Made by a program: the position numbers and the translations under genes
Assembly: GCA_028047635.1 (NCBI GenBank)
Contig: JAOFXR010000025.1
Location: 1-44,700 of the forward strand
Direction of reading: 5' to 3'
Length of the DNA: 44,700 nt
From: Verrucomicrobiales bacterium
GTDB lineage: Bacteria > Verrucomicrobiota > Verrucomicrobiia > Verrucomicrobiales > DEV007
Shown here: piece by piece, positions 35,660 through 43,807 of the stretch
How the letters are laid out: each line of letters begins with the position of its first letter
Position numbering within the stretch: the stretch's first letter is position 1
The notes under the pieces: generated by a model
What the model was told of the DNA's origin: nothing
Databases searched by the model: none
Seen by the model: the letters and a program-made list of their open reading frames with translations, nothing else

Positions 35660-36886
35660 ATGAGCTCGGATTTTCATGCTTTGGTAATTTTGGCTCTGTT
35701 TGCCTTCTCTCAGTGCGGTGACTGTCAGGACTCTGTCAGCGCTAATCAACCTTTTGGGTCAGCTCTCAATCCAGAGGAGAAGAAATATGCGGTGGGACCG
35801 TGGGGTAACTTGGAGTTCTATCCGTTAATTTTAGAGTCATCGGATTTCTTTGTATCAAGGTCAAAAGATTTACTCAATTGGGGCCAGGGCACCGTGTGGC
35901 GCTTCAGCGCGATGAATTCCGCTGGTGTTGAAGGGGTTTTTAAAGATGCCGGAATCAGCAGTAAACTCCGTGACGAATTGCTTTCGGACCAGTACATGTC
36001 TTTCAATAAGGATACCGATGTCTATGAAATTCGCCCTCCGGAACACCTCATCATCGCGCTAACTTCTGAGAATCGAAGAATTCTTTATCCACAAATTCTT
36101 CCCCAAAATGACGATAATCCTTTCTATTCCGCCTTTGCTTTGCCGGTCGGAGGTTTGGATGCGGTAACATATGTTTCGTCTGGTGTTCCGCAGGAGCAGA
36201 TTGATTTAATTAGAGCGCTTAGTTTTAAGAAGGGGCGCACGAATCGATTTTCAGACATCAATCTTGTTTTCTCCAAAGCAAAAACTGACTATGAGCGGTG
36301 GAGGATTTTAAAAACGATCGGTCGTGAACGAAGTCTCTCTGTGAAGCTAAGAATCTCAGAGGATCATAACCTTTCTCAGTTGGCGAACTATTGGAGCGCG
36401 GGCGGCAAGAACAAAGAAATCCTGCCGATCCTGGAATCGGTGATGATGACCTCGGGAATTGAGACGCTTGATCTCATTCACCTTCTTCCGCCGACGCCAC
36501 GAAAGCTACTCCATACTTATCCTTCTCCGGCAGGCGATGGTATCGGAAGGGAAATGCCTGACTGCAATTGGACCGCAGCTAGTTTTTTCTCGGAAGAGCC
36601 GCCTGAGCGCTATTTGGATTCAATTGGGCAGGTGCTCGAAAACCGGTATGAAATAGCTACGAGGCCACTTCAATTGGGCGATATAATCTTGTTATCTGAT
36701 AAGTCGTCCGGCAAACCCATTCATGCTTGTAATTATATTGCGGGTAATTTGGTCTTCACGAAAAACGGTATGAGTATGGGGCGTCCCTGGACTATTTCGT
36801 CGCTTGAGGATGTGATTGAAGTGTATTTATCTGTCGAGTCGTTGTCTCTTGGCTTTCGTCGTTTGAAACCTCAATACCAAAAATGA
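35660..36886 (+). CDS. Secreted protein, paralogue A of a tandem pair (unknown, possible papain/NlpC-like fold)
   Basis: 408 residues, not recognised. Signal peptide at the N-terminus (about 1-25, LVILALFAFSQCGDCQ). The body shares with the next gene the segments GPWGNLEFYPLILE, NYWSAGGKNKEILP, LLPPTPRKLLHTYPS and GDIILLSDKSSGKPIHAC. The ending, a cysteine (C302 in MPDCNWTAASFF), then GDIILL and a histidine (H355 in PIHACNYIAGNLVFTKNG), is laid out like an NlpC/P60 or papain-type domain, where Cys and His are catalytic. This is a pattern guess, not a database match. It overlaps the next gene by four bases (ATGA). Confidence 0.6.
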   Translation: MSSDFHALVILALFAFSQCGDCQDSVSANQPFGSALNPEEKKYAVGPWGNLEFYPLILESSDFFVSRSKDLLNWGQGTVWRFSAMNSAGVEGVFKDAGISSKLRDELLSDQYMSFNKDTDVYEIRPPEHLIIALTSENRRILYPQILPQNDDNPFYSAFALPVGGLDAVTYVSSGVPQEQIDLIRALSFKKGRTNRFSDINLVFSKAKTDYERWRILKTIGRERSLSVKLRISEDHNLSQLANYWSAGGKNKEILPILESVMMTSGIETLDLIHLLPPTPRKLLHTYPSPAGDGIGREMPDCNWTAASFFSEEPPERYLDSIGQVLENRYEIATRPLQLGDIILLSDKSSGKPIHACNYIAGNLVFTKNGMSMGRPWTISSLEDVIEVYLSVESLSLGFRRLKPQYQK

Positions 36887-38082
36887 GCAGGCTGATTATT
36901 TTGGCGATCTTGATGCTGCCAATACCAAGCCTGGTATCTGCACAGGTTACTGAGGAGGAGGGGCAGTATATTAAGCTGACTCCGCCTTCGATGAGGCTTC
37001 ACAAGTGCAAGGAGGGCCCATGGGGAGATTTGGAATATCACTATCTTTTTTTGGAGGCACCCCTGTCGACGGTTGAGTTGATAAATGTGCCAAGTGGCAT
37101 TGCTGTTTGGTGGTTCCCAGAGAAAAATATCGAACAAGTGCGCGAATTTTTAATCAATTCCGGTGCATCTTCGGAGGAGGTTGACTCACGAATCGAGTTT
37201 TCATCGGGATATCAGACGGGGAGTTCCTTCAAATATTTTCCTTCGTCTGAATTCATCAATGCGCTTGAGCCCAAGGCGAGAGAGACGATTTATGCGGAAT
37301 TGCGAAAATGGCCCGAGAACAAGCGTTATCACGCTCCGGTCGTGATTGCCTCGGGGAGTGTTTCTGATTGGTTCAGGAAGAGTGGCTTAAGGAATGAGAC
37401 GATATTGCATATCGAGCGGCTCTCCTACCCTTTAGGAAATGCGTTGGGATTCTCTGACGTTTCGACTGTGGTTAAAGGATTGCATGATGATAAAGAAGAG
37501 CGTTTGCTTCTTAAAGCGCTGACCCGGACGCGAAGTCTGATTCTTTCTCTGCAAATTGCCCCCGGCACAGATACAGAAGCACTGAAGAACTACTGGTCTG
37601 CCGGTTATAAGAGTAAAGACGTATTACCCTTGTTCGACTCAATTGCTCGAATTGAAGGGCTGGATACAATTGATGTAACGCGGTTGTTGCCCCCGACCCC
37701 GCGTAAATATTTATATACGTTTCCCTCACGAGCGATGGGAATAGACGGGACTTATCCGAACAGCCTGTGGGCGTCGTTGAATTTCTTTAATTATTTTCCA
37801 GATGAACAAATTGATGAAATGGGAAAGGTGATGAGTTTTTTCACTCGGAACTATGATGTGACTCCCGGTCCGCCGACCTTTGGTGATCTGATTATGATGA
37901 AGGATGTGGAGTCGGGGCGGCCGATTCATTCATGCGTCTTCATTGCCGACGACATTGTTTATTCAAAGAATGGTAGGTCAATTCTCAAGCCTTTCATGCT
38001 CATGAAGATGGACGAGCTATATAACCACTTTGCTATCAACGAAAAGCCGATTCTGGAAATCTGGAGGAAGCGTGAGCGTTAG
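36883..38082 (+). CDS. Secreted protein, paralogue B of a tandem pair
   Basis: 399 residues with a signal peptide (MSRLIILAILMLPIPSLVSAQ). It is a diverged copy of the preceding gene: GPWGDLEYHYLFLE, NYWSAGYKSKDVLPL, LLPPTPRKYLYTFPSR and FGDLIMMKDVESGRPIHSC line up in order. The position of C302 in paralogue A is S294 here (YPNSLWASLNFF), while the histidine is kept. If the domain is papain-like, this copy is probably not an active cysteine enzyme. Tandem duplication with loss of a residue points to split or partner roles. It is convergent with the DUF2314-like gene. Confidence 0.6.
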   Translation: MSRLIILAILMLPIPSLVSAQVTEEEGQYIKLTPPSMRLHKCKEGPWGDLEYHYLFLEAPLSTVELINVPSGIAVWWFPEKNIEQVREFLINSGASSEEVDSRIEFSSGYQTGSSFKYFPSSEFINALEPKARETIYAELRKWPENKRYHAPVVIASGSVSDWFRKSGLRNETILHIERLSYPLGNALGFSDVSTVVKGLHDDKEERLLLKALTRTRSLILSLQIAPGTDTEALKNYWSAGYKSKDVLPLFDSIARIEGLDTIDVTRLLPPTPRKYLYTFPSRAMGIDGTYPNSLWASLNFFNYFPDEQIDEMGKVMSFFTRNYDVTPGPPTFGDLIMMKDVESGRPIHSCVFIADDIVYSKNGRSILKPFMLMKMDELYNHFAINEKPILEIWRKRER

Positions 38083-38100
38083 TTTGTCTGCGCGGCGACT

Positions 38101-39282
38101 CTATTTTTCCTCCGGTCTCTCCACCGTGTCATCGTGGAATCGATAGATGAGGTAGATAAAGTGTTTTCCTGAATTCCCGGTTTTAGGATAGGAAGAATCG
38201 AAAAGCATTTTCTCGGCCTCTTGTCTGGCTTTGTCAGGGATGCAGAAAGAGACGTCCTGTTTGTAACGATTTACGGCCTGACTGAATTTTGCCGATGTCA
38301 CTTTTCCCGTGGCGTCGATTTCTGTTTCAAAAATAAGAGGGACTTTGTCGTCTTTGACGATGTCCATGAATTTGCCGATGTAGTTCCCTTCCTCAGCTCC
38401 GTCGGTGTTTTGGATGGTCCAATCGAGAATGGCGCTTTCGGGGCAGGAGTAAGCATCGCGATTGCGATAGTTGGTGATGAGCGTCAACTCGGATGCTATT
38501 TTCCCCGAGATGGTATCACCTTCGATCGCTTCCACTTCCACGAAAGCCTGCTCAAAACCTTCTACGGCCGGGTCGGATATTCGGGTGGTGATGAACAGGG
38601 TTTCGCCCTCTTTCAGGCCACGTTTGAAGCGTGCGATCACGTCGGGAAGTTTCTCCCGGCTCATTGCTGAGTAGCTGCGAATGAGTTCTTCGATCCGGGT
38701 GTCTTTCAGAGTAACGACTCGGTCTTTCGGAATCGGGCTGAATTTCGTTTTCGGTCTTCTTTCCTGAAAGCGGAGACTTTGAATCGCCAACTGGATGATT
38801 GGGTGAGGCCATGACTCGTAATTGGTTGTCCCCGGTTTTAAAGGGAGAAGGGTGGTTTCGAAGACTCGATCTTTGTTGGGCACGACCATGATGCCATCCA
38901 TGAAGAGGTCTTTCTCCAGTCGGTTGTCAATTGCGAGCAGCATGGTTAAGGAGTCATCTTCTTTGTCCCGTTTTTGCGAAAAACGGAAGAGGACATCTGC
39001 CTTCTCGATGTCCTGGCAATAGCTTACTTCGGGAGACTCGTTTTCTTTCGCTGCAAGGCTGATCCCAACGATCTCACCTTTGAATAGATAAACGATGTCA
39101 TTGTTCACGTAGGGGATTGCGTCGATTTCCTGCTCATATTGACGCTCCTTGTCGATCGCGAGCGTGAGAGTGAAAGGTTCGCGTAAGTTCTCTCCGGTCA
39201 GTTTTACGGTTTCGGTTGAGTCCTGAGCGTCGGCGAGTGTGAAAGTAAAGAGTGCGACTTTGAGTGCGACGGGAAGTTTCAT
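38101..39282 (-). CDS. Exported protein with DUF2314-like domain
   Basis: 393 residues; signal peptide at the N-terminus (MKLPVALKVALFTFTLADAQ). Residues about 205-295 resemble DUF2314 (YegJ-like): a helix with AMSREKLPDVIARFKRGLKEGE, then EQAFVEVEAIEGDTISGKIASEL, and the ending ESAILDW, which parallels the family's closing IxDW. About 100 residues follow, including a TonB-C-like strand-helix segment (IDATGKVTSAKFSQAV...CIPDKARQEAEKMLF). The function is unknown. It is divergent from the broken serine-protease gene; the 165-base gap between them is A/T-rich. Confidence 0.6.
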   Translation of the reverse strand: MKLPVALKVALFTFTLADAQDSTETVKLTGENLREPFTLTLAIDKERQYEQEIDAIPYVNNDIVYLFKGEIVGISLAAKENESPEVSYCQDIEKADVLFRFSQKRDKEDDSLTMLLAIDNRLEKDLFMDGIMVVPNKDRVFETTLLPLKPGTTNYESWPHPIIQLAIQSLRFQERRPKTKFSPIPKDRVVTLKDTRIEELIRSYSAMSREKLPDVIARFKRGLKEGETLFITTRISDPAVEGFEQAFVEVEAIEGDTISGKIASELTLITNYRNRDAYSCPESAILDWTIQNTDGAEEGNYIGKFMDIVKDDKVPLIFETEIDATGKVTSAKFSQAVNRYKQDVSFCIPDKARQEAEKMLFDSSYPKTGNSGKHFIYLIYRFHDDTVERPEEK

Positions 39283-39447
39283 GGTTTAAGTTAGGCAAAG
39301 AAAATCGCCTGCGTTTTTAGCGGTGCTGAGTTATCGACGCTGAAAAGAGTTCGATGGTTTTTTTGCGCAAAAGTTTCTTGTGAGGAATTGACTTCAATGT
39401 TCAGATTGAGAAATATAGCACTGTATCAATTTACAAACCTTTTGCCC

Positions 39448-40224
39448 ATGTCTCATTCCTCAATTCGCTCACGCCTTTTCATTCTTCTACTTCTAGTGCT
39501 TGGAGGAGCCCTCGTAGCAAAAGCTGATTCCACCGAGACTGGATTCTTCGTTTCAGGAGACGGTTACCTGGTTACGAATCATCATGTCATTAAGGGTAGT
39601 AAGAAGTTTCTCGTGAAGCAGGGGCAGAAGGCATACGAGGCGAAGGTTGTCGCCTTTGAAGCGGAGAATGATCTCGCGATTTTGAAAGTCGCGCCCGGCG
39701 CGACGCCCTTTCCGTTTCTCGCCGTTCAGGGGACTGTTGATCCTACTCCCGGATCGGACGCCTTTACGATTGGTTTCCCTGACCCGGAAGATTTGGGTCT
39801 TACGCCTAAAACGACAAAAGGAAGTATCACGGCGCTGGCTGGATTGCAGGATGATCCGCGGCACTATCAAATTAGTGTGCAAATTCAACCGGGTAACTCC
39901 GTCGGACCTTTGATCGATGAGGCCGGGCACGTCGTCGTTGTCACGACATCGATTATCAACGCGATGCGACAGTAGGAGCGAAAAGGCTATCTGCCACAGA
40001 ATGTGAACTACGCGGTGAAGGCGTCTTACCTTCTCGAGCTATTCAAAAAGGTTCCCGGGAAATTGCTCGGAGCGAAGTTGAGTGGACTCAAGCCGCGTCG
40101 CTTTCGCGAGTTGCAGAAGGAGGCTGAAGCGGCGGTGATGCTGGTTTACAATATTTCTGATCCTGCTCCTGAAGCGCCTGCTCCGAAGGGGCTCAAATCA
40201 CCTGCCGAGCTTTTTAATCCTTAG
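39448..40224 (+). pseudogene. Trypsin-like (S1C) serine protease gene with in-frame TAG stop
   Basis: The ATG at 39448 starts a signal peptide (FILLLLVLGGALVAKA) and a trypsin-like domain with H46 (TNHHVI), D75 (ENDLAIL) and S151 (QPGNSVGPL). Translation stops at TAG 39973-39975 after residue 175. The same frame then continues without a shift to 40224: ERKGYLPQNVNYAVKASYLLELF is the expected C-terminal end of such proteases, so one base change broke the gene, or the stop is a sequencing error or read through. The residue after the serine is V152 instead of glycine, which would also hurt the oxyanion hole. The last 70 residues are an unrelated Ala/Pro-rich tail. Confidence 0.8.
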
Positions 40225-42223
40225 TTCCCGGTTGGGCACGCTTGCCTTTCGCTGAACTTTTTTTCGGCTTTTTCTCGCCATCAATGGCCACGTCGACCCA
40301 TTCTCCGAAAACAGGTTGTTTGCACCATTCTCCGGTTTTCCAGCCGACTTGAAAACTCATTTCCGGTTTGAGAAAGGTGAGTGCGGATGCTTTGAATGCG
40401 TCCCCTTTTTTCAGTTTGCTGTATCGCCACTCGAATGGCGGAGAGTCAGGATTCGCCCGCATGCGGCACACCATTTCAGAACCCTCAGGGAGGTCATCGC
40501 GCCAGCCTTCGGGAAGAACAGGGGAGACGATGATTTCTCCGCTCTTGCGAGTCACTGTTCCTTCGGTGACTTCGGGAAACTTTGCCGTGGTTTCCTCATA
40601 CTCTTCGCGAAGCGCTTTGAGTCTTGAACGAAATTTGGCTCGCACCTTTTCGAGATCGTATCCTGCGGCGAGGCAGGCATCCCGCCATCGCGCGAGACCG
40701 CCGAGTTTGCGGGGTCCATCGGGTCGGGCGATCGCGGTGAGCAGTGCAGTCGGCGCTTCTTGTCCGTAGACCTCGATGAGCGATTCCACCCAGATCATTC
40801 CGGCAGGGTAGACGATGAATTTGTCACGGGTCACGTTGAGAAGGCCATCTTCGACGAGCTCTGAAAATTGCACTTCACCCCAGGTGGAGGAGAGCGCGAG
40901 CCAGCGTTCGTAGTCGAGGGATTCTTCGGGTTTGCGGAAGAGATCGAATTCTATTTCACTGGCGAGTCCTTCGTGGAACCACCGCGTCGCGCTGAACGAT
41001 TCCTCGAGTCTGCCGTCCGTCATTTGATCGATGAAGACGTGGGTCGCTTCGTGCCCGAGAATCGCAAGCGCTTCGTCGGTTTTGTCGGGAAGGCCCATTC
41101 GGATCTTCTTCCAGTAAGCTTGACCGGCATTGTGAGAGCCAAGCGCGCTCGTGAGATCGACGACGATCTGAATGGAGCGAACTTCGTCCGACACGGCGAG
41201 GTAGTCGGCTACTTTTTCAAAGACTTCATCGGCTCCGGCGATGAACGGTTTCATCCCTGCAGCGTTCTTCTTGCGATAGAGAAACTGAAAGTGTTTCGAT
41301 TCGTCGGTCAGGATCTGGTTTTCTCCGGAGACTGATTTGGCACGTTCCTGAACGACCTCGGGAACGATCGGTTCGCCGGTGTAAGTTTCTCCTTCGCTGA
41401 AGTAAACGTAAACGCTAAGAAGTCCCAACCAGACGACAACGATCATGATGATGGCACAGCCACCGATCGCTTTGCCGATCCACGAATCCTGAAACCATTT
41501 TCCGGAGGGCCCAAGAGGTCCCGAACGGGTATTGAAGGCAACCAGCCCGATGAGCCAGGCGGTAGCACCGACGCACGAAAGAACGGCGAGTTGAAGCCAT
41601 GGGAGCTGCCACGGATCGCCAGGCTCGAGCGGCGGCTGAATAAGAGTGAAGGGGTTGAGTAATTCCGCGTAGGGAACTTGCAACTGGCGAAGCCAGAAAA
41701 CGAGCCAGAAGAGCGCTCCTAAGACAAGCAGTGCCCAGAGGCGGAGAAAGGAAAGGCAGGCGATGACGGAAACGAAAAAGAGGACGAGAAAATTTTCGAG
41801 GAGTCCAAACACAGCGTAGTAGCGCAACGAAGAGGGTTCTGTCAGGCTGGTTTCGGAGAATTGGTCGTAGATGAATCCTTCGAGTAGCCAGCAGAGGTTG
41901 ACGGTAATGAGGAGCCCGACCGCGACCAACCATTTCGCGCAGTAAACCGAAGTTCTTGTGATAGGAAGGCCGTCGAGATAGAGCAGGGTTCCTTCGGATT
42001 TTTCTCTCACCATGAGCCCTATCGAAACGACTACACAGAGAATGAAGTTTACGATCGCGAGAGTGTCCGCCTCCATGAACATATTGTCCCAGGTCGGATA
42101 CGTGTCGATGAACTCAGAGACTTGAACAAAGATGAGTCCGAATACGAAAAGGGCGAGGAGCAGGAAAGCGAATGGCTTCAGTGAGACCCATTCTTTCCAG
42201 AGAATAGCGGCGAATTTGATCAT
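40214..42223 (-). CDS. ABC-2 permease fused to a gluzincin-like metalloprotease domain
   Basis: 669 residues. The first ~290 are an ABC-2-type permease with six or seven membrane helices (from FAFLLLALFVFGLIFVQV through IGGCAIIMIVVVWLGLLSVYVYF). A soluble domain follows (about 300-560) with H391-E392-x-x-H395 in GHEATHVFIDQM and E418 in WFHEGLASE, the peptidase-MA (gluzincin) pattern of HExxH plus a glutamate in WxxEGLA. The last ~90 residues are a beta-rich, lysine-ended tail. The start overlaps the upstream permease stop by four bases. It should form one half of a transporter with the ATPase at 43808. ABC permease-peptidase fusions are known in other phyla; the cargo here is unknown. Confidence 0.82.
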   Translation of the reverse strand: MIKFAAILWKEWVSLKPFAFLLLALFVFGLIFVQVSEFIDTYPTWDNMFMEADTLAIVNFILCVVVSIGLMVREKSEGTLLYLDGLPITRTSVYCAKWLVAVGLLITVNLCWLLEGFIYDQFSETSLTEPSSLRYYAVFGLLENFLVLFFVSVIACLSFLRLWALLVLGALFWLVFWLRQLQVPYAELLNPFTLIQPPLEPGDPWQLPWLQLAVLSCVGATAWLIGLVAFNTRSGPLGPSGKWFQDSWIGKAIGGCAIIMIVVVWLGLLSVYVYFSEGETYTGEPIVPEVVQERAKSVSGENQILTDESKHFQFLYRKKNAAGMKPFIAGADEVFEKVADYLAVSDEVRSIQIVVDLTSALGSHNAGQAYWKKIRMGLPDKTDEALAILGHEATHVFIDQMTDGRLEESFSATRWFHEGLASEIEFDLFRKPEESLDYERWLALSSTWGEVQFSELVEDGLLNVTRDKFIVYPAGMIWVESLIEVYGQEAPTALLTAIARPDGPRKLGGLARWRDACLAAGYDLEKVRAKFRSRLKALREEYEETTAKFPEVTEGTVTRKSGEIIVSPVLPEGWRDDLPEGSEMVCRMRANPDSPPFEWRYSKLKKGDAFKASALTFLKPEMSFQVGWKTGEWCKQPVFGEWVDVAIDGEKKPKKSSAKGKRAQPGTKD

Positions 42224-43803
42224 TCTGCTTCCTCCTTATCTGTTGCTTCTTCGGTGTGATGTTCCCGAATGTAGTGGCGCGTCGCTTCGGCAAATTCTTC
42301 GAGGGTGAGATCAAAAGCCTCCTCAAATTCGCTCTCGACGGGATTTGTAAGATCCCACCAAACCGCTCGTCCGTCTTTACGCGTCACGGGTCGGTTGATC
42401 GTTCGTCTTGCGAACTGCTGGAGAATTTCCATGTCGAACCTTTCTCTTAAGTAGCGAAAGCCCATGTAGATAACGGCATCGGCTTCCTGCCAACCGGCCT
42501 CATCTGCATATTGGGCGCGACCTACTAGTTGCTCTGCTGAGAAACCGAATTCTTCGAGGGTATCGAAAGCGCGCTTTTCTTTCTCTTTCACCCGCTCCGG
42601 GGTGGCGTCGTCCAATTCCCAGAGGCCTTCGTATCCGCAGACGATCCACCAGCGGTGTTCGACTCCGTTGCGGCCCATTGAAAAGCTATCGAGGGTTTGG
42701 CTCATGCTCCATGCCATGAGCGTTTCACGATTGAACTCCGGGTTCCGATAGTCGGCATACATGAGAATGGCGTTGTCGCCTTCGACGGCTTCCCATTCGA
42801 TGAGATCTTCTTCGATTCCTGTTTTCTCAACGACGTAGAGAGGAGGGAAGGCAGATTCGGGAATGCCGAGCCAGTCCCGTTTTTCAGCGAGTTCACGAAC
42901 GAGGTAGCTTGCCAGTTGCACTTCGAGATCCGCTGTTTCCTGCACCCCTTCAGGAGAAACGTAAACGTTCATTCCGTCCCGTTCCTCGGCGACGGCACCG
43001 GGAATGCTGAACGGTTCGGCCGTTGGTGTTTGCCACACCAGTATGGCCATGGTTCCGATCGCGATGGAGGCACCGATGAACATCTTTTCGCGGTAGGACA
43101 TTTTTTCCCCGAGAATGGCAGAGACAGAGCCTTCTTTGGCGAGAGCCAAAGTGAATGACGCGGCAAAGAAAAGCAGGGTGAGGGCGGCGGTCGCCATCAT
43201 CGCGTTGCGTGGCCAAATGTCCCGCTCGAAGCCGAAGCGTTGCATCAATGCAAAGGGCGGGAAATCAGAAAGGGGAACGGCGCTCGAGGTGGCGAGGTAG
43301 TTGAACACGAAAAGAATGATGATGAGAATAGGAATCCGGTAACGCCCGAGAAAAGAGACGAGGAAGTAGAAACTGGTGACGAACCAGCCAAAGAGCGCCG
43401 AGGTCGAGAGGAGGATGCCGAGAAAACGGGGTGAAATCGCTTCGCTGCTGCCGGCGGTGAACCAGACAATCAGCACGATCGTCGCGGTGTAGAGACAAGT
43501 GAGAAAGGTCGCGATAATCGCCTTTACGAAAACCATCTTCCATCGGGGGAGGGGAAGCCCTTCGAGAAACAGTTGGGATTTGTTTCGATACTCAACCGCA
43601 ACGAGAAGGTGACAAAGGATGAAGGAAACGACGGGAAAGAAATAAGTCATGCCCGTTCCGATACCGAAAAAGGCTCCTCCGCCGGTCCCGTCCTGATTCA
43701 CTCCCCGCACAATCATGAGGAAGACCAGCAAGGTGAGAACCCCGAGTATCACGAACCAGAGACCGTGTTGTCTCCACTCTTTTCGAAAGAGAACACCAGT
43801 CAT
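42220..43803 (-). CDS. ABC-2 permease fused to an inactive-looking gluzincin-like domain
   Basis: About 527 residues from the ATG at 43803 (MTGVLFRKEWRQHG), four bases after the ATPase stop; an ATG at 43854 in the same frame would add 17 residues. Seven membrane helices (about residues 15-255) form an ABC-2 permease. The C-terminal domain (about 265-525) resembles that of the next gene, but SMSQT (366-370) stands where HEATH is expected, while YEGLWE with E392 stands where WFHEGLASE is. The zinc-binding histidines are therefore lost. It looks like a pseudoenzyme partner. An acidic tail (HTEEATDKEEAE) ends the protein; its stop overlaps the start of the next permease. Confidence 0.8.
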   Translation of the reverse strand: MTGVLFRKEWRQHGLWFVILGVLTLLVFLMIVRGVNQDGTGGGAFFGIGTGMTYFFPVVSFILCHLLVAVEYRNKSQLFLEGLPLPRWKMVFVKAIIATFLTCLYTATIVLIVWFTAGSSEAISPRFLGILLSTSALFGWFVTSFYFLVSFLGRYRIPILIIILFVFNYLATSSAVPLSDFPPFALMQRFGFERDIWPRNAMMATAALTLLFFAASFTLALAKEGSVSAILGEKMSYREKMFIGASIAIGTMAILVWQTPTAEPFSIPGAVAEERDGMNVYVSPEGVQETADLEVQLASYLVRELAEKRDWLGIPESAFPPLYVVEKTGIEEDLIEWEAVEGDNAILMYADYRNPEFNRETLMAWSMSQTLDSFSMGRNGVEHRWWIVCGYEGLWELDDATPERVKEKEKRAFDTLEEFGFSAEQLVGRAQYADEAGWQEADAVIYMGFRYLRERFDMEILQQFARRTINRPVTRKDGRAVWWDLTNPVESEFEEAFDLTLEEFAEATRHYIREHHTEEATDKEEAE

Positions 43804-43807
43804 CCGA

